Assembly: GCA_029987245.1 (NCBI GenBank)
Contig: DALTWG010000060.1
Coordinates: 1 to 9,639 of the forward strand
Direction: 5' to 3'
DNA length: 9,639 nt
Origin: Methanocorpusculum sp.
GTDB lineage: Archaea > Halobacteriota > Methanomicrobia > Methanomicrobiales > Methanocorpusculaceae
Numbering within the stretch: position 1 is the first letter of the stretch; every line of letters starts with the position of its first letter. Below are positions 1-5,695 of the stretch, in pieces. Under the pieces are notes generated by a model. The model saw nothing but the letters and a program-made list of their open reading frames with translations, was not told where the DNA came from and did no database searches. The position numbers and the translations under genes are program-made.

Positions 1-110
1 GAAAATATAGTGTGTGCTGAAAGTATTTCAAATGAATTACAAATGTGGTGTGTTTATATGTCATTAGGATAAATAAACTACTATTCGAAAAATTATTGAG
101 TGGATTTTTG

Positions 111-1694
111 ATGGTAGAAGATGATGAATTATTTGGTGAGGGAACTCCGCTTAAATTATGTAACGGTTGCTACAGGTATTTTGAAGAAGACAAATTACGA
201 CGTTGTAGAATTTGTGGTCAATATTTCTGTCCAGATTGTCAGAAAACTCATGACTGTAGACTTCCACAAAAAAATACGAATACTACTCTTTCATCAGCAA
301 CTTTGACATCACAGCCAGCGATTTCATCTCAGAAACCTGTTTATACTTCGCCAGATCCGGTTTCTGTTGTTTCTTATCCCGGTGTAAATCAACACGTGTC
401 TGGAGAGCAGGTATCTACGGATAAAATACAATGTTTCGGTTGCGGAAAGTATTTTGAGAAATCGGAACTTCGGAAATGCCATAAATGTGGGGCTGTTCTT
501 TGCAAAGATTGTCAGAAACATCATAAATGTTCCAATCCTGAAAATAATAGAAAAAATCACACTGATGCATACTATGAGCCAAATCTGGCCAATGAAAAAA
601 CCAAAAAACCTTTGTCTGGCGGGAAAATACTCTTGATAATTATTGGTGTAATTGTTGTAATATCAGTTATCGCAATAGGAATAGCTGGAATTGCCAGTAT
701 TTCAGCAAAATCAACACCATATTCAGATTCTTCATCTCATATCCCGACAACTCAACCTACAAAGACCTCAAGTAATAATGATTATTCCGTGGGTGATTAT
801 GTTGAAGTTACCAGTGGTTCAAATAAATATATTACAGGAGTGACGCAAGTAATCAGGGGAGAGGAAGCGCATACAATTATAAACAAAGACAAAAAATATT
901 ACACATCCGATCCGGCTAATGGGTATGAATACATCATGTTCCAAATCTATATTAAAAATATAGGCAGCAAAGACTTAAGCTCCATATCCTTGGATTATAC
1001 GTTATATGCAAATGGTATTGAAGGTGATAAGCAATATTTCACTTTACCTGATGATTACAAAACTTTGAATGCTTTGTCAGGTATGCTTCCCGGAGCTGAA
1101 ACATATGGCTGGTATTGTTACGAAATCCCCGTAAATTCTGACGTAATTATCTCCTTCAGCCCGCTTTATTCAAGCAATAAAATTTATTATAAAATCGGAA
1201 CTGCTGGTACATCAGGGACTTCATCTTCTGTAAGCACTCCCACTAAAACACCTACACCAAAACCTACAACGACAAAATATAGTATAGGCAATACATTTAC
1301 TGTAAAAAACGGGGACGACAATTTCGTAACTGGTGTTACTGAATATAAGATCGGGGACGAGGCATATTCTATTGTTAATCAGGATTTAAAGTATTACACA
1401 AGAAATCCGGCTGATGGAAATGAATATATGCTGTTTAAAGTAATTGTGAAAAACCTTGGTGATGAGGAATTGAGCTTGATCAACATTAGGTATACTGTTT
1501 ACGCTGATGGAGTGGAAGCAAGTAAAGTATATTATTCACTGCCCGATGCTTATCCATCTTTGAGTTCTCTTGGGGGAATATTGCCTGGTGCAAAAACAGA
1601 AGGATGGTATTGTTATGAAGTACCAAAACATGCGACATTAATGATTGGTTACAACACCTTCCTGTGTGACGATAAAGTGTATTATACTATCTAA
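111..1694 (+). CDS. Membrane-anchored protein with two AN1-like zinc fingers and two DUF4352-like outer domains
   Basis: Function unknown. Counting from the ATG at 111 (527 residues), there are two zinc fingers of pattern C-x2-C-x11-C-x2-C-x4-C-x2-C-x3-H-x-C: Cys17, 20, 32, 35, 40, 43, His47, Cys49; and Cys108, 111, 123, 126, 131, 134, His138, Cys140. They resemble AN1 or B-box fingers. A low-complexity Ser/Thr/Pro linker joins them. One hydrophobic helix follows at about 172-199, preceded by Lys residues, so the fingers should be cytoplasmic and the rest outside. Two C-terminal domains (225-362 and 390-527) align without gaps at about 46% identity and resemble DUF4352-type immunoglobulin-like lipoprotein domains; a Thr/Pro/Lys linker separates them. 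A GTG at 45 is in frame, but the ATG at 111 has a GAGTGG motif seven bases upstream (99-104) and a TATA-like AAATAAAC at 71-78. The gene is AT-rich compared with its neighbours, suggesting a separate origin. The domain layout is clear; the role is not. Confidence 0.85.
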   Translation: MVEDDELFGEGTPLKLCNGCYRYFEEDKLRRCRICGQYFCPDCQKTHDCRLPQKNTNTTLSSATLTSQPAISSQKPVYTSPDPVSVVSYPGVNQHVSGEQVSTDKIQCFGCGKYFEKSELRKCHKCGAVLCKDCQKHHKCSNPENNRKNHTDAYYEPNLANEKTKKPLSGGKILLIIIGVIVVISVIAIGIAGIASISAKSTPYSDSSSHIPTTQPTKTSSNNDYSVGDYVEVTSGSNKYITGVTQVIRGEEAHTIINKDKKYYTSDPANGYEYIMFQIYIKNIGSKDLSSISLDYTLYANGIEGDKQYFTLPDDYKTLNALSGMLPGAETYGWYCYEIPVNSDVIISFSPLYSSNKIYYKIGTAGTSGTSSSVSTPTKTPTPKPTTTKYSIGNTFTVKNGDDNFVTGVTEYKIGDEAYSIVNQDLKYYTRNPADGNEYMLFKVIVKNLGDEELSLINIRYTVYADGVEASKVYYSLPDAYPSLSSLGGILPGAKTEGWYCYEVPKHATLMIGYNTFLCDDKVYYTI

Positions 1695-1732
1695 TCAGGT
1701 GAAGGAAAGAGATAACTTAATTTATATTTCGC

Positions 1733-1739
1733 TTTTTTT
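1733..1739 (+). terminator. T-tract terminator after the zinc-finger gene
   Basis: A run of seven T lies 38 bases after the stop codon at 1694, in an AT-rich stretch. Archaeal RNA polymerase commonly stops at such tracts without a hairpin. Assignment is by position only. Confidence 0.5.
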
Positions 1740-1906
1740 AGATTGTATTACCCTAGTTTTTAAGTCATTTCTGCTACTACCCAGCACAATCTGTATTTTA
1801 CTTATATTTTCAGCCTAAATTCTACGCACACCAAAAATACCTAAAATGCTGCACCGCTGCACTCCCCCCGAAATCTTGCCCCGTTCGCCGAAATAAGCCA
1901 TATTCC

Positions 1907-1965
1907 ATTAGCAGCATTAGCAGCACCATTAGCAGCATCGCGAGCAGCATTAGCAGCACTGCTGC
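1907..1965. repeat. Cluster of ATTAGCAGC 9-base repeats ending in a small hairpin
   Basis: Exact copies of ATTAGCAGC start at 1907, 1916, 1928 and 1949. A diverged copy with a three-base insertion, ATCGCGAGCAGC, fills 1937-1948. The last copy runs into GCAGC-ACT-GCTGC (1953-1965), which can fold as a five-base-pair stem. The spacer between the zinc-finger gene and the ArsR-type gene (1695-1977) otherwise shows no gene. A related pair, GCTGCACTCCCCCCG (1856-1870) and GCTGCACCCCCCG (1961-1973), lies about 105 bases apart around the cluster. It is just downstream of the minus-strand ArsR-type stop codon, so it would lie in the 3' untranslated region of that transcript. Units are too short and uneven for CRISPR. 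Confidence 0.8.
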
Positions 1966-1977
1966 ACCCCCCGCTTT

Positions 1978-2322
1978 TCAAAACCTGTACGCCGCCCTCC
2001 TGGAACTCCGGTACTGCTGCAGCGCAATCCGGTCCGCATTTGAACTCGGCAGCGCATCCGAAATCATATTCAGCTCCCGCAAAAGAAACGGATAACTCTT
2101 TACAAACTCCGTGCTGATTTTGCAGTACGTCTTCTGCGCCGACCGCCGCATCTCAATAACCCCCGCATTCTTCAGCACTGCGAGATGACGCGAAGCATTC
2201 GGCTGTGAAAGCGATAAGCCCCCCTCGATTTCCGAGACACACAACTCAGACTCCTTAAGAAGCGCAAACATCCTAAGCCTTGTGCCGTCCCCCAGCGCCT
2301 TAAACACCAGTTCAGCGTCCAC
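1978..2322 (-). CDS. arsR: ArsR-family winged-helix transcriptional repressor
   Basis: A small metal- or metalloid-responsive repressor that probably controls its own operon. From the GTG at 2322 it has 114 residues, the usual ArsR/SmtB length. The opening 'ELVFKALGDGTRLRMFALL' is typical of the family. Cys28 lies in ELCVSEI, the family's metal-binding helix, and residues 39-55 (SQPNASRHLAVLKNAGV) form the recognition helix. Classical arsenite-sensing ArsR has Cys-x-Cys in ELCVCDL; here the second Cys is Ser30, and the only other Cys is 67, so ligand identity is uncertain. The start overlaps the end of the ArsD-like gene (stop 2314-2312). GAGGGGTG at 2338-2331 is a plausible ribosome-binding site for GTG 2322, or less well GTG 2328. 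An in-frame ATG at 2388 lies well inside the upstream gene and gives an unlikely N-terminus. The inverted repeat at 2662-2683 is its likely operator. Confidence 0.85.
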   Translation of the reverse strand: MDAELVFKALGDGTRLRMFALLKESELCVSEIEGGLSLSQPNASRHLAVLKNAGVIEMRRSAQKTYCKISTEFVKSYPFLLRELNMISDALPSSNADRIALQQYRSSRRAAYRF

Positions 2323-2647
2323 AGTCACCACACCCCTCAATACAGCAGCAGCCGCACTCCTTCGGCTCAAGAATCCCGTCAGGCACATTTAAGAACTGCT
2401 TCAGTTCCTCATTTGCCGGATACCGCCCGAAAATCATCGCAAAACCATTGACCAAAGTCAGCGGCAGCACTGCGGTGCCCTTCTTTTCAATAAGAGCGCG
2501 GGCGCTTGCATTTTGCGATGCCGTGTGCGGCATCAGCGCGACTGCAAACCCCGCCTCAATCAGTTTTTCCACAACCTCTTGTGTCCTCGCCGCCTCCGGC
2601 GACTTAGCTGCCGGCGCCGCGAAATCCAAAATCTCCACCGATGTCAT
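2312..2647 (-). CDS. arsD: ArsD-like protein lacking the N-terminal cysteine triad
   Basis: ArsD is a small thioredoxin-fold metallochaperone and weak repressor that passes arsenite to the ArsA ATPase. The 111-residue product matches the family: an N-terminal strand (VEILDF), a helix (residues 19-32), and the conserved core GTAVLPLTLVNGFAMIFGRY at 57-76 followed by PANEELKQFL. The vicinal cysteines expected just after the first strand (Cys12-Cys13-Cys18 in the plasmid R773 protein) are absent; this stretch reads DFAAPAAKSPEA. Instead six cysteines crowd the tail (98, 100, 101, 102, 106, 109). The ATG at 2647 is preferred because the protein then starts at the family's first strand; earlier in-frame ATGs lie in or beyond the operator. 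The 5' leader would be very short. The stop codon overlaps the ArsR-type gene, so the two are probably co-translated. No arsA, arsB, acr3 or arsC gene is present in the window. The fold assignment is firm, an arsenic role less so. Confidence 0.75.
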   Translation of the reverse strand: MTSVEILDFAAPAAKSPEAARTQEVVEKLIEAGFAVALMPHTASQNASARALIEKKGTAVLPLTLVNGFAMIFGRYPANEELKQFLNVPDGILEPKECGCCCIEGCGDCGR

Positions 2648-2661
2648 AATGCAATAATTAG

Positions 2662-2683
2662 TATATGCACATATTTGCATATA
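2662..2683. promoter_or_regulatory. Perfect inverted repeat, probable ArsR-type operator over the arsD-like promoter
   Basis: TATATGCA (2662-2669) and TGCATATA (2676-2683) are perfect reverse complements separated by six bases (CATATT). It lies 15 bases upstream of the ArsD-like start. Read on the minus strand, its outer arm doubles as a TATA box, with an A-rich element just before it (about 2684-2692). A transcript starting about 26 bases downstream would begin near 2654, giving a nearly leaderless mRNA. A dimeric repressor bound here would block TATA-binding protein, the usual archaeal repression mode. The site is about 20 bases upstream of the TATA-like box of the divergent acyl-CoA synthetase gene. 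The repeat is directly visible; its binding partner is inferred. Confidence 0.7.
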
Positions 2684-2702
2684 ATGATTTTGATACACTC
2701 CC

Positions 2703-2710
2703 TTTATATG
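2703..2710 (+). promoter_or_regulatory. TATA-like box for the acyl-CoA synthetase gene
   Basis: TTTATATG is centred about 28 bases before the ATG at 2735. That spacing predicts transcription starting at or within a few bases of the start codon, so a leaderless transcript. No strong Shine-Dalgarno is present, which supports the choice of the first ATG. Confidence 0.5.
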
Positions 2711-2734
2711 AGATAAGGTACAATCAGATAAAGC

Positions 2735-4420
2735 ATGAGAGAATCAGACCACCCGCACAACATGACCAACTATGAAGAAACGTGCGAAACATTTTCCATA
2801 CCCGTACCGGAATACTATAATTTTGCCTTCGACTGCGTAGACGCGCTCGCAAAAAAGGACAGAAACAAACTGGCAATGATATGGACCAATCAGAAAGGCG
2901 AAGAAAAATACTTCACCTTCCGCCACTTCATGAACATGTCCAACCAGGTAGCCAATATGATGTTCAAACAAAACATCGGCAAAGGCGACCGGGTAATGAT
3001 TCTGCTCCCCAGAGTTCCCGAATGGTGGACCTTTGCACTTGCCGCCATCAAAATCGGCGCGGTATTCTGCCCCTCGCCGGTTATTCTCACCCCGCACGAC
3101 TTAAAATACCGGATTAACCAGGGCCGCTTCAAGATGATAGTGACCAACACCGAAAACGTCTGGAAGATAGAAGAGATTGCAAAAGACTGCCCCGGCTTAA
3201 AAATAAAATTCCTCACCGACGGCGACCTGCAGGGCTGGATTAACTACCAGAAGGAACTGGTCTACCCGGCAAAAGCATCCACCAAACTGACGCCCTTGGC
3301 GCGCAGAATCAGAACAAAAGCAACCGACCCGATGATGATATTTTTCTCCTCGGGCACCTCGGCTGAACCGAAGATGGTTTTGCACACCCACTCCTACCCT
3401 CTGGGTCACATTGTCACCGGCAAATTCTGGTATGACCTGACACCTACAGACCTTCATTTCACCGTGGCCGACATGGGCTGGGGTAAATCTTCGTGGGGCA
3501 AATTCTACGGTCCCTGGATGCAGGGGGCCTGTATTTTTGTCTATGATTACCATGGCAAATTCAATGCAACCGAGCTTCTCCCGCTGATGGAAAAGTACGA
3601 GGTCACGACGTTTTGTGCTCCGCCGACAATTTACCGAATGCTGATTTTAGCCGACCTGAGCACGTTTGACTTCTCGCAGCTGCGCCACTGTGTTTCGGCC
3701 GGCGAAACGCTCAACCCCGAGGTAAACAGAATCTGGGAGGAGGGCACCGGCTTAAAGATTTATGAAGCTTACGGCCAGACGGAAACCGTTATGGTTATCG
3801 GGACCTTCCCCTGCATTGAGCACCGGGCCGGCTCTATCGGCAAACCGGCGCCGGGCTGGTGCATTGAGCTTCATGACGAGGACGGCAACCCTGTCAAGGC
3901 GGGCGAGGAGGGGCGGATTGCCATCCGTACCAAAGACCCGTCACCGGTGGGTCTTTTCAGAGAATATCTCGACGACGCCGAGGCAACGGCGGCTGTCTTT
4001 GAAGGTGACTGGTATTACACCGGTGACAAGGCGGTCTGCGATGAGGACGGTTATTTCTGGTTCAAGGGACGGGACGATGATATTATCAAATCCTCCGGCT
4101 ACCGGGTGAGTCCCGCCGAGGTTGAGTCCGCTTTGATTGAGCACCACGCGGTCCAGGAATCCGCGGTTGTGGGAAGCCCGGACCCCATCCGGGGTGTGAT
4201 TATCAAGGCGTTTGTGATTTTGAAGAAGGGCTACCGGCCGTCGCCTGATTTGGTCAAGGAACTGCAGAATCATGTGAAAAAGACGACCGCCCCTTACAAA
4301 TATCCGCGGGCGATTGAGTTTGTGGATGAGCTGCCGAAAACGATTTCAGGAAAAGTAAAGCGGGCGGAGCTGAGGGCTCTTGAGCTGAAGAGGTATGAAG
4401 AGCTTCATCAGGGAGAATAA
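2735..4420 (+). CDS. AMP-forming acyl-CoA synthetase (short/medium or branched-chain)
   Basis: Cytoplasmic enzyme that activates a carboxylic acid with ATP to an acyl-adenylate and then forms the CoA thioester, releasing AMP and pyrophosphate. At 561 residues it is a full-length member of the ANL superfamily, nearer to medium-chain (ACSM/MACS) enzymes than to the roughly 650-residue acetyl-CoA synthetases. Visible motifs: phosphate loop SSGTSAEPKM (205-214); EAYGQTET (344-351), which binds the adenylate; TGD with Asp431; the hinge GRDDDIIKSSGYRVSP (445-460); and PKTISGK with catalytic Lys540. A characterised relative in Methanosarcina acetivorans prefers 2-methylbutyrate; whether this one does cannot be read from sequence. 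A second ATG at 2762 is in frame, but the TATA box at 2703-2710 fits the ATG at 2735. The gene is divergent from the arsD/arsR-like pair and followed after 60 bases by a membrane protein that may supply its substrate. Confidence 0.93.
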   Translation: MRESDHPHNMTNYEETCETFSIPVPEYYNFAFDCVDALAKKDRNKLAMIWTNQKGEEKYFTFRHFMNMSNQVANMMFKQNIGKGDRVMILLPRVPEWWTFALAAIKIGAVFCPSPVILTPHDLKYRINQGRFKMIVTNTENVWKIEEIAKDCPGLKIKFLTDGDLQGWINYQKELVYPAKASTKLTPLARRIRTKATDPMMIFFSSGTSAEPKMVLHTHSYPLGHIVTGKFWYDLTPTDLHFTVADMGWGKSSWGKFYGPWMQGACIFVYDYHGKFNATELLPLMEKYEVTTFCAPPTIYRMLILADLSTFDFSQLRHCVSAGETLNPEVNRIWEEGTGLKIYEAYGQTETVMVIGTFPCIEHRAGSIGKPAPGWCIELHDEDGNPVKAGEEGRIAIRTKDPSPVGLFREYLDDAEATAAVFEGDWYYTGDKAVCDEDGYFWFKGRDDDIIKSSGYRVSPAEVESALIEHHAVQESAVVGSPDPIRGVIIKAFVILKKGYRPSPDLVKELQNHVKKTTAPYKYPRAIEFVDELPKTISGKVKRAELRALELKRYEELHQGE

Positions 4421-4421
4421 A

Positions 4422-4433
4422 TTTTCTTTTTTT
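4422..4433 (+). terminator. T-tract terminator after the acyl-CoA synthetase
   Basis: TTTTCTTTTTTT begins two bases after the TAA stop codon at 4420. No clear hairpin precedes it, consistent with an archaeal oligo-T terminator. It suggests the next gene has its own transcript. Confidence 0.65.
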
Positions 4434-4450
4434 GCGCACCCCTCCGCTGA

Positions 4451-4460
4451 TTTTAAATAG
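4451..4460 (+). promoter_or_regulatory. TATA box for the 12-helix membrane protein gene
   Basis: TTTTAAATAG is centred about 26 bases before the ATG at 4481, so transcription should start at or next to the start codon. No ribosome-binding site is visible between them. This indicates a separate promoter despite the short gap from the preceding gene. Confidence 0.6.
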
Positions 4461-4480
4461 ATTGACAGTACATATTCTTT

Positions 4481-5530
4481 ATGGATTCCAATCAAACATC
4501 CGAAATACGAAATTATCTGACCGCAGCAGGATTTCTGCTCATTGGTCTTCTCTTTGTTATCACAGCAATTGCATCGGTTATAGCAGGCGGCGATGTCGCA
4601 GTGAGACGTGAAATGTCTTACATGACAACCGGTGTGCTTGGCATCGTCCTGTTTATCGCAGGCATCCTTCTTGCAATCGTTCGCGGCCGCGACCTCGCAG
4701 CAATTACCTTTATGCTTACCGGCTTTCTGCAGGCAACATATCTTCTTGGCAACACGACCGGCGGCGCAACGAACCTGTTTTGCATCGTTAACATTCTCTG
4801 GGCAGTGATTCTGCTCTTCGCCGAAGACAGACAAAAATTCCTGTTCTTTGCAGTGAACCTGTTAATGGGGTTAATCGCAGTGTTTCCCGCAGTTCCTGCG
4901 ATTCCTGCAGCCGTTCGTATTCTTCTCTTCATTTTGATTATTCTTATTACGTTCTACTGCGCCTTTGCAGCAGGATTTGAGCGGATAACGCTTCCCGGCA
5001 GAAATCTAATCTGCGCAGACACCGAAACGGATTTCAAAAAGAGCGGAAGCGCACTCGGCTACATTATTTTTGCGATGGGAAGCGGCTGCTGGGCACTTAT
5101 GTATCTTGCAGGAGAAGTATCCGGAACACTAACCGGTGTTGCCTCAATGCAGAGCATGGAACTGGTATTTGGCATTTCCATGCTTGTCGTGGCGGTTCTG
5201 CTCTTTGCCGTCGGTAAAATGCGGTTTACTCCGGTAATGTTTCTGCTTGTTGCAGCAGGGTTCCTTCTTGCATCTTATGCAACCGGCATGATGATTTATG
5301 CGGTTGGTATTTTATTTGTCATTGCCGGATTATTTGCTATAATGCGCAAAGAGTCAAGAATCCTTGCAGGACTTATGCTTATTCTCTACGGCTGCACCGC
5401 ATTTCTTTCGGCGATTGCGGGCGGGGCGGGTTTGTCTGTTGTATCGCTGATTCTCAATGCAGTTCCCTGTCTTATTGCACTCTATCTTGCAGTCGCAGCG
5501 CTGTCGCAGAGAAAAATGCCGCTTTTCTGA
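4481..5530 (+). CDS. Polytopic membrane protein made of two six-helix halves, faintly SatP-like
   Basis: A 349-residue, very hydrophobic protein with about 12 predicted helices (roughly 13-35, 48-67, 71-90, 97-114, 118-136, 145-165, 190-211, 226-245, 249-268, 270-286, 292-313, 318-341). A polar loop at 166-189 divides it into two halves that look alike: compare residues 45-90 with 223-268, where two helices are joined by a basic turn and end in a small-residue stretch plus Gly. The pattern 'AG-helix-basic turn-helix' loosely recalls the GPR1/FUN34/YaaH family of acetate/succinate transporters, which have six helices, but the NPAPLGL signature is absent, so this is a weak comparison. There is no signal peptide separate from helix 1. 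Placement 60 bases after an acyl-CoA synthetase suggests transport of an organic acid, as inference only. The start is supported by the TATA box at 4451-4460 and a likely leaderless message. Confidence 0.8.
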   Translation: MDSNQTSEIRNYLTAAGFLLIGLLFVITAIASVIAGGDVAVRREMSYMTTGVLGIVLFIAGILLAIVRGRDLAAITFMLTGFLQATYLLGNTTGGATNLFCIVNILWAVILLFAEDRQKFLFFAVNLLMGLIAVFPAVPAIPAAVRILLFILIILITFYCAFAAGFERITLPGRNLICADTETDFKKSGSALGYIIFAMGSGCWALMYLAGEVSGTLTGVASMQSMELVFGISMLVVAVLLFAVGKMRFTPVMFLLVAAGFLLASYATGMMIYAVGILFVIAGLFAIMRKESRILAGLMLILYGCTAFLSAIAGGAGLSVVSLILNAVPCLIALYLAVAALSQRKMPLF

Positions 5531-5550
5531 AGCGGACAAACCCCTCCCAC

Positions 5551-5558
5551 TTTTTTTT
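5551..5558 (+). terminator. T-tract terminator after the membrane protein gene
   Basis: Eight T in a row lie 20 bases after the TGA at 5530, following a C-rich stretch and without a convincing hairpin. This is typical of an archaeal terminator. Confidence 0.65.
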
Positions 5559-5610
5559 GCAGCAGTATCAAGTTCTTCGCCCCGTAAATAAAAATCATTT
5601 CAATACAAAT

Positions 5611-5635
5611 ATATATTTATAAACAAAATTTATAT
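5611..5635 (+). promoter_or_regulatory. AT-rich promoter region of the hybrid kinase gene
   Basis: Two TATA-like elements are visible: ATATATTTATAAA (5611-5623) and TTTATATG (5629-5636). From the second, transcription would start near 5658 and give a leader of about 34 bases, unlike the leaderless genes upstream. A further AT-rich element, TAATAAATTAAAG (5643-5655), is an alternative and would give a leader of about 20 bases. Which one is used cannot be decided from sequence. Confidence 0.4.
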
Positions 5636-5660
5636 GATCCCTTAATAAATTAAAGTAAGT

Positions 5661-5678
5661 CAGTTGTAATGACAATTG
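5661..5678. repeat. Imperfect inverted repeat in the kinase leader
   Basis: CAGTTGT (5661-5667) and ACAATTG (5672-5678) are reverse complements at six of seven positions with a four-base spacer. It could be a weak hairpin in the 5' leader or a regulator site. It surrounds the ATG of a nine-codon reading frame. Short enough to be chance. Confidence 0.3.
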
Positions 5679-5695
5679 CAGAGTTCCCGATATGA
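5669..5695 (+). CDS. Possible upstream mini-ORF coupled to the kinase start
   Basis: ATG at 5669 opens a reading frame of eight residues (MTIAEFPI) whose TGA (5693-5695) overlaps the kinase ATG (5692-5694) as ATGA. That arrangement is often used for translational coupling. It would give ribosomes a route to a kinase start that lacks a good Shine-Dalgarno. The peptide itself is not recognised. A frame this short occurs easily by chance, so confidence is low. Confidence 0.2.
   Translation: MTIAEFPI

Noticed and set aside
45..110. Longer N-terminus for the zinc-finger protein from GTG 45
   Set aside because: It adds a hydrophobic 22-residue stretch without a basic start, and the TATA-like element at 71-78 would lie inside it; the ATG at 111 has a better-placed ribosome-binding motif.
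1907..1965. CRISPR array
   Set aside because: Units are nine bases, adjacent or nearly so, with no spacers of consistent length and no cas genes.
1695..1977. tRNA or small structured RNA in the spacer
   Set aside because: No cloverleaf or conserved T-loop sequence was found; the only structure is the short hairpin at the end of the repeat cluster.
2323..2388. ArsR-type protein starting at ATG 2388
   Set aside because: The extra residues lie within the ArsD-like coding region, have no family resemblance, and a good ribosome-binding motif lies just before GTG 2322.
2648..2698. ArsD-like protein starting at ATG 2698 or 2680
   Set aside because: These starts lie in or beyond the palindrome/TATA region and add residues not seen in the family.
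2448..2716. Plus-strand open frames opposite the ArsD-like gene
   Set aside because: They are antisense to a gene with clear family motifs and show no recognisable protein features.
4346..4834. Minus-strand Cys-rich open frame across the ligase end and membrane protein start
   Set aside because: It spans two well-supported plus-strand genes and the T-tract between them; its cysteines arise from antisense GCA/ACA codons.
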